Source: Pseudomonas fluorescens
Lineage (GTDB): Bacteria > Pseudomonadota > Gammaproteobacteria > Pseudomonadales > Pseudomonadaceae
DNA: 64,000 nucleotides
Assembly: GCF_902497745.1 (NCBI RefSeq)
Contig: NZ_CABVHJ010000002.1
Coordinates: 124,001 to 188,000, forward strand
Reading direction: 5' to 3'
The stretch's first letter is position 1. Each line of letters starts with the position of its first letter. The position numbers were made by a program, and so were the translations under genes. Below are positions 18,503-27,493 of the stretch, piece after piece. Under the pieces are notes generated by a model. It saw only the letters and a program-made list of their open reading frames with translations. It was not told the origin of the DNA and did no database searches.

Positions 18503-19855
18503 TTAGCGCATCTGCAGGATGATCGGGCTGCTGCTGGCCGGATCGGTGTGTTCACGCAGTTTACCCACCGTCTGCGCATCTACCGCTGTGCTCTGATTGC
18601 CCCAGGTGCTGCGCATGAATGTCAGCACTTCGGCGATCTGCTGATCTGACAGCTGCTCGCGGAAGGCTGGCATGCGATAGGCATCCGGCACGCCAGCCGC
18701 GACGACACGCTGCGAACCATTCAGGGTGATGTTGATCGCCGAGGCGCTTTCCTTGGCCAGTGCCGAGGTGGCGCCTGCAAGCGGCGGCATCCATTCGGAC
18801 TGGCCCTTGCCGTCCAGACCATGGCAGGAAGCACAGCGCGTCACGTAGGTATGAGCACCGGGCGAGTCCAGACGTTGCGCTGCCGACACCGCTTGATACT
18901 GCCACGGCGCGCCATCCCGTTCGCGATCCCCGGGCAGCGACTTCAGGTAGTGGGCAATCGCGCTCAGATCGTCATCGCTCATGAACTGCGTGGAGTTGTT
19001 GAACGCCTCGGTCATCGAGCCGTAGACGACGGCGTGCTTATTGCGACCGGTCTTGAGGAACTGCACGATTTCCGCCTCACTCCAGCGGCCCAGCCCGGTG
19101 TTGTGGTCATCACGCAGGCTCGGCGCGTACCAGCCATCGAGCAAGGCGCCGGCGAGGTACGGTTTACCGGATTCATCCAGTGCCTTCTCGTTGAACGCCA
19201 AACCGCGCGGCGTGTGGCAACTGCCGCAGTGCCCGGCTCCCTGAACGAGATAGGCGCCACGGTTCCACTGTTCATCCTGCGACGGTTTCGCCGCATACGG
19301 TTCGGCGTCGACAAACACACCGTTCCACAGTGCAATCGGCCAGCGCAGGTTCAGCGGAAACGGAATCGCGCTGGGGATGTTCGCCTGTTTGACCGGCGCC
19401 ACGCCTTTCATGAAGAACGCATACAGCGCGCGCACATCATCATCACTGAGCTTGGCGTAGGACGGGTAGGGCATCGCCGGATACAGACGGCGACTGTCGG
19501 GGGCTACGCCGTGGCGCACCGCCCGGTCGAAGTCCGCCAGGCTGTAGTGGCCAATGCCGGTTTCCGTGTCCGGGGTGATATTGGTTGCATGGATCGAGCC
19601 CAGCGGCGTGGCCATTTCCAGGCCACCAGCGAACGGCGCACCGCCCGGCACGCTGTGACAGGCTACGCAATCGCTGAGCCGGGCGACGTATTCGCCACGG
19701 GCGACCAGCGCCGGATCGATGTCGGCCACGGCGATCTGATGGGTTTCAAGGCGCGAGACAGGCTCGCGTGTGACATACCAGGCCAGCAGGCCTGCCGCGA
19801 CCAGGCACGGCACTGCCAGCCAGCCAGCGGTTCTTGCGAATCGGCTGTTATTCAT
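18503..19855 (-). CDS. Tri-haem cytochrome c subunit of a molybdenum hydroxylase
   Basis: This 450-residue protein has an N-terminal membrane/signal helix (LAVPCLVAAGLLAWYV) and three haem-binding CxxCH motifs: CVACH (Cys63 of this start), CGSCH and CASCH. It resembles the periplasmic cytochrome c subunits of membrane alcohol/aldehyde dehydrogenases. It probably takes electrons from the molybdenum subunit and passes them to the respiratory chain. The ATG at 19855 has GGAG five bases upstream. An in-frame TTG at 19876 overlaps the previous stop but is less convincing. Confidence 0.9.
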   Translation of the reverse strand: MNNSRFARTAGWLAVPCLVAAGLLAWYVTREPVSRLETHQIAVADIDPALVARGEYVARLSDCVACHSVPGGAPFAGGLEMATPLGSIHATNITPDTETGIGHYSLADFDRAVRHGVAPDSRRLYPAMPYPSYAKLSDDDVRALYAFFMKGVAPVKQANIPSAIPFPLNLRWPIALWNGVFVDAEPYAAKPSQDEQWNRGAYLVQGAGHCGSCHTPRGLAFNEKALDESGKPYLAGALLDGWYAPSLRDDHNTGLGRWSEAEIVQFLKTGRNKHAVVYGSMTEAFNNSTQFMSDDDLSAIAHYLKSLPGDRERDGAPWQYQAVSAAQRLDSPGAHTYVTRCASCHGLDGKGQSEWMPPLAGATSALAKESASAINITLNGSQRVVAAGVPDAYRMPAFREQLSDQQIAEVLTFMRSTWGNQSTAVDAQTVGKLREHTDPASSSPIILQMR

Positions 19856-19872
19856 GGACGCTCCGGCGCTGA

Positions 19873-22125
19873 TCAAGTGAAGGTGTGTCGGCTCATGGGC
19901 AGGCTGCGCACCCGCTGACCGGTTAGCGCTGCCACCGCGTTAGCGACGGCGGGCGCGACCGCAGGCAATGGCGGTTCGCCGATGCCACCCATTTTTTCCC
20001 CGCTCTCGACCACACGCACGTGGACCCGGGCCATCCGCGCAGGCGGCAGGATCGGATACAAGTCGTAGTTGCGCGCCCGGGGTTTGCCATCCATCCACAC
20101 GGCTTCTTCCACCAGGGTTTGCGACAGCCCCAGCGCCACGGCGCCATTGACCTGCGCTTCGACAATCGCCGGGTTGACGATGCTGCCCGGATCGATCGCC
20201 TGCCAGATGTCGTGCACCTTGACCTGACCGTTCTCGATGGACACCTCGGCGATCACCGCCGTCTCTGTACCGAACGGCGAAGCCATGGCCACGCCGCGCG
20301 CACGTTTGCTGCCATCCTCGGCGGTAAACGGCCCGCGCTTCCAGCCACCTGATAGTTCACCCACCGCTTGCAGCAGCGTGGTCAAACGCTTGTTGTCTCG
20401 CAGCAGATGCAGGCGCAGGTCGAACGGGTCTTTGCCACCCTTGTCGGCCAGTTCGTCGAGGAACGATTCATAGAAGAAGTCGTTGAGCGAATTGCCCACC
20501 GAACGCCAGTAACCGAGCATGGCCGGGCCTTTGACGTAGATCTGCGCAATGCGTTTGTTGGGGATCGCATAGGACTTACCCGACAAGCCTTCAAGCGCCG
20601 TTGGGTCGAGCTTTTCACCTTGCTTGCCGGCGAGGGCTTCGGTCGGGCCTTCAGTGGCACTGATCGCTTCGATTGCCAGCGGCCAGCCGTCGCTGTCCAG
20701 CGCGGCGCGGAAATTCACCGCGGCAACCGGACGGAGCACGTCACGCAGGAACTCTTCTTCGCGACTCCAGATCAGTTTGACCGGACGGCCAACCGCTTTT
20801 GCCAGCTCAATCGCCTGAGGGTAGGGACTGGCCGAATCGTAGAGGAAATGCCGACCAAAGAACCCGCCCAGCAGCGGTGAATGCAAGGTGATGCGCGACG
20901 TATCGAGGCCCGTGCGTTTGGCGATGTCGGCGCGGAACATGTCCGGCGCCTGATTCGGCAGCCAGACTTCCAGCGAACCGTCCGGATTGAATCGGGCCAG
21001 TGCTGACGGCGGCTCCAGTTGACCGTGGTTCAAATACTGGTTGTGGTAAGTGGCGTCGATCCGGGTCTTGGTTTCTTTGAGAATCGCCGCCACGTCGCCT
21101 TCATGTTCATCATCTTTGGCCGGGCCTTTGTCTTCAGCGAGGCGCTTGAACCAGGCATCGCTGGAAAAGTCGGCGGGCATCGGCCGCACTTTGCTCTCGG
21201 CCGTTGGCTCTTGCCAGTCGACCTGGATCGCCTCGACCGCACGTTTGGCGTGCCACCAACGTTCGGCGACCACCGCCACGGCCCCCGGCAGACGATGCAC
21301 GGAATGCACGCCTTTCATTGCCTTGACCTGCTCTTCGTTGCGCAGGTTGCCCACGGTCATCCCCAGGCGCGGGGCATGCTGCACGGCAGCATGGAGCATG
21401 TCGTCGACCTTCAGATCGATGCTGTACAGCGCCTTTCCCGTGGACTTGTCATAGGCATCGAGGCGCTTCACCGGTTTGCCGATCCAGCGGAACTGACTCG
21501 GATCACGCAGCTTCACAGAAGCGGGATCGGGAACCGGCAGATCCATGGCTCGCTCGGCCAGTTCACCGTAAGCCAACGAGCGGCCCGAGTTGGCATGCAC
21601 GACTTTGCCAGGCTCGGTGCTCAACTCGCTCACCGGCACGCCAAGTTGCTGCGCGCCTGCTTGCAGCAGCATGGCGCGGGCGAGGGCGCCGAGGCGGCGC
21701 ATGACCGGGTAACTCATGCGCACCGACATGCTGCCGCCGGTGATGCGCATGCCGTTTTCCAACACCACATAGGCCTCGCCGGGCGGGGCGGCCTCGACCA
21801 GAAAGGTCGACGGATCGGCATCGAGTTCTTCACCGACAATCTGCGCCATCGCCGTGAACGTGCCTTGCCCGCCTTCCATGAACGGGCAGAGCAGACGCAC
21901 GCGGTTGTCCGGACGGATTTCGAGAAACGCCGGGACTTGCGTACCGCGCTCGGCCGTCGCTGCCGCAACGGCAGCTTGCACGCGTGTCGTACCCAGCGGA
22001 AGACCGAAGCCGAGAACCAGGGCGCCGACGGCAGTGCCGGTCAGAAAACGTCTGCGCGATACATTGATCGGTTCGTGCAGATCCAGCACCGAGGCTTGCT
22101 GTGAAGGGTCGATTCGAACGTTCAT
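19873..22125 (-). CDS. Molybdopterin-binding subunit of xanthine-dehydrogenase-family enzyme
   Basis: This 750-residue large subunit has a twin-arginine-type leader (SRRRFLTGTAVGALVLGFGLPLG), indicating export of the folded enzyme to the periplasm. Next come the aldehyde oxidase/xanthine dehydrogenase a/b-type domains (FRWIGKPVKRLDAYDKSTGKA) and molybdopterin-contact segments such as GGFFGRHFLYD. The C-terminal GGIGEPPLPAVAPAVANA carries the presumed catalytic Glu. The architecture is that of isoquinoline 1-oxidoreductase/aldehyde dehydrogenase beta subunits. The real substrate (aldehyde or N-heterocycle) is unknown. ATG overlaps the stop of the [2Fe-2S] gene, so the two are translationally coupled. 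Confidence 0.92.
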   Translation of the reverse strand: MNVRIDPSQQASVLDLHEPINVSRRRFLTGTAVGALVLGFGLPLGTTRVQAAVAAATAERGTQVPAFLEIRPDNRVRLLCPFMEGGQGTFTAMAQIVGEELDADPSTFLVEAAPPGEAYVVLENGMRITGGSMSVRMSYPVMRRLGALARAMLLQAGAQQLGVPVSELSTEPGKVVHANSGRSLAYGELAERAMDLPVPDPASVKLRDPSQFRWIGKPVKRLDAYDKSTGKALYSIDLKVDDMLHAAVQHAPRLGMTVGNLRNEEQVKAMKGVHSVHRLPGAVAVVAERWWHAKRAVEAIQVDWQEPTAESKVRPMPADFSSDAWFKRLAEDKGPAKDDEHEGDVAAILKETKTRIDATYHNQYLNHGQLEPPSALARFNPDGSLEVWLPNQAPDMFRADIAKRTGLDTSRITLHSPLLGGFFGRHFLYDSASPYPQAIELAKAVGRPVKLIWSREEEFLRDVLRPVAAVNFRAALDSDGWPLAIEAISATEGPTEALAGKQGEKLDPTALEGLSGKSYAIPNKRIAQIYVKGPAMLGYWRSVGNSLNDFFYESFLDELADKGGKDPFDLRLHLLRDNKRLTTLLQAVGELSGGWKRGPFTAEDGSKRARGVAMASPFGTETAVIAEVSIENGQVKVHDIWQAIDPGSIVNPAIVEAQVNGAVALGLSQTLVEEAVWMDGKPRARNYDLYPILPPARMARVHVRVVESGEKMGGIGEPPLPAVAPAVANAVAALTGQRVRSLPMSRHTFT

Positions 22126-22580
22126 CACGCGTCTCCCTTGCCGGCCAGCTCATGCACGGCGGCATGAATGGCGTTGTAAGTCCCGCAACGGCACAGATTG
22201 ACCATCGCCGCTTCGATCTGCGCATCACTCGGCTTGGGGTTTTGCTTGAGCAGCGCGGTGGCGGCCATTACCTGCCCGGACTGGCAGTAGCCGCACTGGG
22301 CGACTTGCAGATCGACCCAGGTCGAAACCACCCGTTTGCCCACTTCATCGCTTTCGATGGCCTCAATGGTGGTGACCTCGCGGCCGACCACACCGGCCAC
22401 CGGCGTGACGCAGGAGCGCACCACATTGCCATCCACCAGCACCGAGCAGGCGCCGCATTGCGCCAGCCCGCAGCCGTACTTGGTCCCGGTCATGCCCAGA
22501 TCATCGCGGATCACCCACAGCAAGGGTGTATCGGCGTCGGCATCGACCTGATAGGTCTTCTGGTTGATTCGTAGTTCCAT
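22125..22580 (-). CDS. [2Fe-2S] subunit of molybdenum hydroxylase
   Basis: This 151-residue iron-sulphur subunit has both expected clusters. The plant-ferredoxin type is KYGCGLAQCGACSVLVDG plus the downstream Cys in VVRSCVTP. The helical C-terminal cluster is CGYCQSGQ...NLCRCGTY. It relays electrons from the molybdenum centre. It has no leader of its own and would be exported with the twin-arginine leader of the partner subunit. First structural gene of the operon; an AraC regulator gene lies 77 bp upstream on the same strand. Confidence 0.94.
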   Translation of the reverse strand: MELRINQKTYQVDADADTPLLWVIRDDLGMTGTKYGCGLAQCGACSVLVDGNVVRSCVTPVAGVVGREVTTIEAIESDEVGKRVVSTWVDLQVAQCGYCQSGQVMAATALLKQNPKPSDAQIEAAMVNLCRCGTYNAIHAAVHELAGKGDA

Positions 22581-22657
22581 GATTCACCCGCTGATCATCG
22601 GTTGACGTGCATTGTTATGAGCGGTGACACGCGGCGAGGCGCATTACCGTTTTTCGT

Positions 22658-23590
22658 TCAATTCGCGACTGCGCCGAGCGCTTCTGCTTCAAATGGCTGC
22701 CCGCGCAGAAGGGCAATGTCTCGACTCGGCGCTGTGCCGAACAGCCGGCCATATTCGCGGCTGAACTGCGAAGGGCTTTCATAGCCGACCGCAAACGCCG
22801 CCCGCGAAACGTCGAGGCGCTCGACCAGCATCAGCCGCCGCGCTTCGTTGAGTCGCAGCCATTTCTGGTACTGCAGCGGACTCATGCCGGTGAGCTGACG
22901 GAAATGATGGTGAAAGGTCGGCGCGCTCATCTGCACCCGTGCGGCCAGATCGTCGATGCGCAGGGCATCTGCGTAGTTGAGCTTGAGCCAGTCAATCGCT
23001 TTGGCGATGCGATAACCCTGACCATCGACGGCTGTGATCTGCCGCAGCCGTGCACCTTGGTCGGTGTGCAGCAGCCGATAGTGGATTTCGCGCAGAATCA
23101 GCGGCGCCAGCACCGGGATCGCCTCGGGCTCATCGAGCAATGCCAGCAGGCGATCGAGCGCGCCCTGCAGAGCAGACGACAGGCTGCCAATCGCGGCGCC
23201 CGTGCCCGTTGTTGGCTGCCGCTTGGCCGGCAGGCCGCTCTTGGTGATGACCTCGGCGAGCATGCTCACATCCAGCTTCAGCACGAGGCCGACACAGGGC
23301 TGCTCAGGACTGGCAAGCGTCACTTCGGAGTTGGCGGGCAGATCCAGTGAGGTCACCAGAAACCGCGAAGGGTCATAGCTGTAGCCTTCACCGCCGACCC
23401 ACAAGCGCTTTTCACCGCGACCGACGAGAATCAGGCTCGGTTCGATCATGCACACCACCGGCGGCGCCGGTTGGTCGCGACGAAACAGCGACAGTCCGGG
23501 TATGGCGGTGGCGAAGTCACCCGGTGCGCTCACGCGCGGGTCAATGTGCAACGCCAAAGGCGAGTACTGGGGCAGAGGGGTAGGGATCAT
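22658..23590 (-). CDS. AraC-family regulator (cupin-type N-terminus)
   Basis: This 310-residue regulator has an N-terminal AraC cupin-type domain (CMIEPSLILVGRGEKRLWVGGEGYSYDPSRFLVTSLDLPANSEV) and a C-terminal double helix-turn-helix (RIDDLAARVQMSAPTFHHHFRQLTGMSPLQYQKWLRLNEARRL...VGYESPSQFSREYGRLFG). AGGAG lies before the ATG. It is co-directional with the hydroxylase genes and divergent from the NepI-like exporter, so it may control either. Regulators of this subclass are often aldehyde-responsive; that is family knowledge and not visible here. Confidence 0.9.
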   Translation of the reverse strand: MIPTPLPQYSPLALHIDPRVSAPGDFATAIPGLSLFRRDQPAPPVVCMIEPSLILVGRGEKRLWVGGEGYSYDPSRFLVTSLDLPANSEVTLASPEQPCVGLVLKLDVSMLAEVITKSGLPAKRQPTTGTGAAIGSLSSALQGALDRLLALLDEPEAIPVLAPLILREIHYRLLHTDQGARLRQITAVDGQGYRIAKAIDWLKLNYADALRIDDLAARVQMSAPTFHHHFRQLTGMSPLQYQKWLRLNEARRLMLVERLDVSRAAFAVGYESPSQFSREYGRLFGTAPSRDIALLRGQPFEAEALGAVAN

Positions 23591-23821
23591 GTCGGGTCAC
23601 TCCTGTTGACCGAACTCTAATCCGCGCGCGAGACGTTTCCTATCCATCACCCTGCATCGCCAGAGGATCAGGCAAGCATTCAAGAGGAATGCACTAGGGA
23701 AGGGCCGGATTGACCGGGAGAATGTGTCTATCTGTTACAGGGGCAGTGCTCGCAAGAGCGACAAACTGCTTGCCCCCTCCGCATCACACCCATACGTTTC
23801 TTCGCACCACAGGTAGTTCCC

Positions 23822-25066
23822 ATGACCTTTCCTTCTACAGATCCTTCTAAAAGAACAGGCGGCTGGAGCGCTGTGCTGGCCATGTCGCTGGCCGCATTCG
23901 CTTTGGTCGCTTCAGAGTTCATGCCGGTCAGCCTGCTGACGCCGATTGCGGCCGACCTGCACATTACCGAAGGCCAGGCCGGGCAGGGGATCTCCGTGTC
24001 CGGTGCCTTTGCCTTGATCACCAGCCTGCTGATTGCCTCGGTCGCTGCTCGCGTCGAACGCAAGAAATTGTTGCTGGGCCTGACCTTACTGATGATCGTC
24101 TCCGGTACGGTGGTCGCGGTCGCACCGGGTTACCCGTCATTCATGTTTGGACGTGCATTGATCGGGATAGCGATTGGTGGTTTCTGGTCACTGTCGGCGG
24201 CGACTGCAATGCGTCTGGTGAAGCCTGAACAGGTTTCGCGAGCGCTGGCCATCGTCAATGGCGGTAACGCGCTGGCGACGGTCATCGCCGCTCCGGCGGG
24301 GAGTTTTCTGGGCTCGCTGATCGGCTGGCGCGGGGCATTCTTCTGCGTGGTTCCGGTCGCCGTGCTGGCCGCCGTCTGGCTGCTGATCAGCCTCCCATCC
24401 TTCAAGGCTGAGCGCCAGGCCGGTAGCGGCAACGTTCTGCGCCTGATGAAGCAGCCGCCGGTAGCCTTGGGCATGGTCGCCGTCAGCGTTTTTTTTATGG
24501 GCCAGTTCATGCTGTTCACCTATCTGCGGCCCTTCCTTGAAGGCGTGACGGGCGTCAGTGTCTCGACGTTGTCCTTGATGCTGCTGGGGTTGGGACTGGC
24601 CGGTTTTTTCGGCACCTTTCTGATCGAACGGTTCATGGGCCGCGGCCTCTACCGCACGTTGACCGTCATCCCGCTGATCATGGCGGCCATCGCGCTGGCG
24701 TTGGTCAGCTTCGGCAAATCACCGCTGCTCACCGCCGTGTTGCTCGGACTCTGGGGACTGGTTGCCACGGCCGCGCCGGTCGGCTGGTGGACATGGCTGG
24801 CGCAGACGCTGCCGGATGATGCGGAGGCCGGAGGCGGCTTGCTCGTCGCCATTGTGCAACTGGCGATCGCCGGTGGGGCAATCATTGGTGGTCTGGCTTT
24901 TGATTTGAGTGGTTATAAAGCTACGTTCGAGCTTAGCGCCGCGGTGTTGGTTGTCGCGTCTGTGCTGGCCTGGTTGGCGGGGCGCAATGCCACTGAAGTT
25001 CATCTTGTTGAGTCGGCGGCTCATTCGGACGCTGTTCCCGGCGAAGCTGAGTCCCGATTTGTCTGA
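23822..25066 (+). CDS. MFS exporter, NepI-like
   Basis: A 414-residue major facilitator with 12 predicted helices. The opening (SAVLAMSLAAFALVASEFMPVSLLTPIAADLHITEGQAGQ) and the motif GRALIGIAIGGFWSLSAATAMRLV closely follow the NepI purine-ribonucleoside efflux branch, with the later IAAPAGSFLGSLIGWR also matching. A purine nucleoside or analogue export role is inferred from this similarity only. The start has AGG upstream. It is divergent from the AraC gene with a 231-bp gap. Confidence 0.85.
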   Translation: MTFPSTDPSKRTGGWSAVLAMSLAAFALVASEFMPVSLLTPIAADLHITEGQAGQGISVSGAFALITSLLIASVAARVERKKLLLGLTLLMIVSGTVVAVAPGYPSFMFGRALIGIAIGGFWSLSAATAMRLVKPEQVSRALAIVNGGNALATVIAAPAGSFLGSLIGWRGAFFCVVPVAVLAAVWLLISLPSFKAERQAGSGNVLRLMKQPPVALGMVAVSVFFMGQFMLFTYLRPFLEGVTGVSVSTLSLMLLGLGLAGFFGTFLIERFMGRGLYRTLTVIPLIMAAIALALVSFGKSPLLTAVLLGLWGLVATAAPVGWWTWLAQTLPDDAEAGGGLLVAIVQLAIAGGAIIGGLAFDLSGYKATFELSAAVLVVASVLAWLAGRNATEVHLVESAAHSDAVPGEAESRFV

Positions 25067-25082
25067 TCAAGCAGGAAGCTGC

Positions 25083-25544
25083 TCAGTGCGCCAAGGACGG
25101 TTGGGTAGCGACCGAGACAGTGAAGACCACGACAAAAAGCACGACGACTGCCCAGAACATCACCATGACTGTGCAAATGACGACCTTAAGGCCTTGATAA
25201 AGCCTGCGTAGCCAATGGCCTTCGGGTTTTGCTTCTGCGCGGGTTCTGAGTACGCCTTTCATATAAAAGCCGAGGAGCGCCAATAGCGCGCCATCGATTG
25301 CCAGTGCAGGCAGACCGGCTATGGGGAAAATGCTTTCCCACCGATAGAAAGAAGACCGGCTCAGAAAGACCACATAACAAGTCAGACTGCCGTAGGGCAG
25401 GGCTCTCCACCATTTGCCGGCCAGCGCGCCGACCATCAGGCACATGATCACCATGAACGGGCTGAGGGGAATATGGAGCATCCACTCCAGTACGTTGGGC
25501 AAGTAGTCCGGGGAATGGATGCTGCGCCAGAGGTATTCCAACAT
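25083..25544 (-). CDS. Hypothetical membrane protein, four predicted helices
   Basis: I do not recognise this 153-residue protein. It has hydrophobic stretches at about residues 25-45 (PLSPFMVIMCLMVGALAG), 50-65, 72-95 (FPIAGLPALAIDGALLALLGFY) and 115-145, with a positively charged loop before the last helix. This suggests a small inner-membrane protein. It is convergent with the NepI-like gene, leaving 16 bp between stops. Base use is like the surrounding genes. Nothing indicates its role. Confidence 0.6.
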   Translation of the reverse strand: MLEYLWRSIHSPDYLPNVLEWMLHIPLSPFMVIMCLMVGALAGKWWRALPYGSLTCYVVFLSRSSFYRWESIFPIAGLPALAIDGALLALLGFYMKGVLRTRAEAKPEGHWLRRLYQGLKVVICTVMVMFWAVVVLFVVVFTVSVATQPSLAH

Positions 25545-25753
25545 TGTTCGGGTTCCTGCCTTCTATGACGTAAGTGCTGCTGCGGTGCTTCCGTGCTGCT
25601 GGACGGTATCGGCGTGTTTTTGGGTTTCATAAGGGTGGTGTGTGAATTAACGGCTGTATCCGAATGGTGAGCAGACAGTTTGCTTACAGTTGCAGCTCGG
25701 ACCTGTCGTCGCTCCAGAACATCGTCTCTACCCAGTGGTAATCGGCTGCCCAC

Positions 25754-26509
25754 TCACTGCGATTTTTTCGCCCATGCGCCGAAAATCATGTCTCCGATAT
25801 AGATACCTTCAGATTGGGTGCGCTCATCGTCTAACCGCGCTTGCAGGGTTTCCATTTCGACCTCTTCTGCGGTGGCGACGCCATGCGCAAGGATTCGCGG
25901 CAGACAGGCTCGTACGATATTTCCCAGCGCGTAGGGGCTGCCGGGCGTTTGGATAAGGCATTCTCCACGGACCGCTTCGACGGCTAGACCGGCCTGGGTA
26001 AAGATGCGATGAAGGTTGAAGCCGATATGCAGATCAGCCCCTTCACGCTTGATCATGCGTTGTATCCAGCCCTGGGCCTGTTTGTGTAGCGGGAATCCGT
26101 CCAGGCTCGCCGGCACCAGAGTGGTGTCATGCTCTTGAAATACGAGAGTGCCTCCAGGCCGCAGGTGTTGCGCAAGCGCGCGTACAGCCGCGACGGTATC
26201 AGCCTGATACATCAACACCCGCCGACCAACGATTGCGTCAAACACGCCAAGCGACTCGGCAAGTCCGAGCAGGTCGCTATCGATAAATTCAGGTTGGGCA
26301 TGGTCCCGCGGAGCGTTGCGTTGGCGTGCCATGGCAAGTGCATTGGCGTCGTGATCCGCCCCCACCACCGCCCCGGTGCTGCCGACCAGGCGCGCAAGCA
26401 AGTAGGTGACATCGCCAGAACCGCAGCCGACGTCCAGTACGCGCATGCCTTCGCGGATTCCGGCATCGACCAGCAAGCGTTCGGTGAAGTCCGGTGAAGT
26501 GTTCGACAC
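25754..26509 (-). CDS. SAM-dependent class I methyltransferase
   Basis: A 251-residue methyltransferase with motif I VLDVGCGSGDVTYLLA, an acidic ADHDANAL after strand 2 and a later LRPGGTLVFQEHD. The GTG start at 26509 is chosen because GAGGAG lies seven bases before it. The open frame extends 41 codons further upstream, but that extension has no family similarity. The substrate is unknown. It follows the GST gene on the same strand at a 159-bp distance. Confidence 0.85.
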   Translation of the reverse strand: MSNTSPDFTERLLVDAGIREGMRVLDVGCGSGDVTYLLARLVGSTGAVVGADHDANALAMARQRNAPRDHAQPEFIDSDLLGLAESLGVFDAIVGRRVLMYQADTVAAVRALAQHLRPGGTLVFQEHDTTLVPASLDGFPLHKQAQGWIQRMIKREGADLHIGFNLHRIFTQAGLAVEAVRGECLIQTPGSPYALGNIVRACLPRILAHGVATAEEVEMETLQARLDDERTQSEGIYIGDMIFGAWAKKSQ

Positions 26510-26668
26510 GGCAAAGCTCCTCAGGTGTGTTGCAAATGTGCGCCGCCCCATCGGTAGGGTCTGGCGGCGCGACTCCACGTCATTCATCGCGTTGCGGGCG
26601 AAGGCGCTTTTTGCAGGTGGTTGCACCTGCATGGCGCCTTCGGGTAGCGCTCCGGCAGTTTCCGTTAA

Positions 26669-27343
26669 TCAGCCCGCCGCGAGCAGCGCCTGATCCTTTG
26701 CTGCCGCACGTTTATACGCGTCGCGGCCGGTGAGTTTCTCGGCGTAGGCGAGAAAAGCGGCCCTGGGCGGCAAGGTGTTCATTGCCAATCCCCAGCCGAT
26801 GTGTGAGCCGACATACACGTCCGCCGCAGTGAAGCGTTCACCGGCAATGAAAGGGCTGGCCAGCACCGCGCGCTCGAGTTGGTCCACTGTGCGTTCATAG
26901 CTTCCGTAGCCAAAGAAAAACTCTTGCTCAGGCTCAGGGTTGAAGCCCGCGCGGTGGTTGGTTACGGCTTGCTCCACGGGGCCGGCTGCAAAAAACAGCC
27001 AACGGTAATAGGCCGCCCGGTCCTCTGGCGCAGGCGCTAGTCCGGCTTCGGGAAAGGCGTCAGCCAGATAGGCACAGATGGCAGCAGTTTCTGTTATGGT
27101 CTGCCCGTTGTGCACCAGCGCGGGGATTTTCCCCATCGGATTCACGTCGCGAAAAAAAATCGCGCGTGGATCATCAGGGCTGGTATGCACGGGCACTTGC
27201 AGCGCAGCACCGCCCCAGCGGTCAGCTCCACTGGCCGCCTGGTAATCCAGAATGACCACGTCATAGGTGCAGCCGATTTCTTCAAGCATCCAGCGCACCA
27301 TGCGGCCGCGGGAATTGGGATTGGTATAGAACGTTGTTGCCAT
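26669..27343 (-). CDS. Glutathione S-transferase
   Basis: A 224-residue GST. The N-terminal thioredoxin-like domain has TFYTNPNSRGRMVRWMLEEIG, then NPMGKIPALV and the ETAAICAYLAD motif that binds the gamma-glutamyl part of glutathione. The C-terminal helical domain contains the N-capping motif FTAADVYVGS. The presumed activating residue is the Ser/Tyr/Asn group near YTNPNSRG; which one cannot be decided here. Start ATG has GAGGAG six bases upstream. It is divergent from the AraC-type gene 27494. Confidence 0.9.
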   Translation of the reverse strand: MATTFYTNPNSRGRMVRWMLEEIGCTYDVVILDYQAASGADRWGGAALQVPVHTSPDDPRAIFFRDVNPMGKIPALVHNGQTITETAAICAYLADAFPEAGLAPAPEDRAAYYRWLFFAAGPVEQAVTNHRAGFNPEPEQEFFFGYGSYERTVDQLERAVLASPFIAGERFTAADVYVGSHIGWGLAMNTLPPRAAFLAYAEKLTGRDAYKRAAAKDQALLAAG

Positions 27344-27493
27344 GGTGAGCTCCTCAGCTCGTTTCATTAACGACCATGCTAGGCGCGAAGACGCATTCCT
27401 TCGTGGACGGTTTGCGCCAGAACACTTGCGAAACGCGCCATTGATTGGCGTTGCATTAAGCGCTGCCACTTACGTGCGGCTCGGAGCCTGTAA

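Noticed and set aside
18821..19918. Long plus-strand open frame opposite the cytochrome c gene
   Set aside because: Mirror of a well-supported gene with three CxxCH motifs; no independent signature or ribosome site.
22700..23590. Possibility that the AraC gene is part of the hydroxylase operon
   Set aside because: The 77-bp gap and typical regulator arrangement do not settle it; left as a neighbour and possible regulator only.
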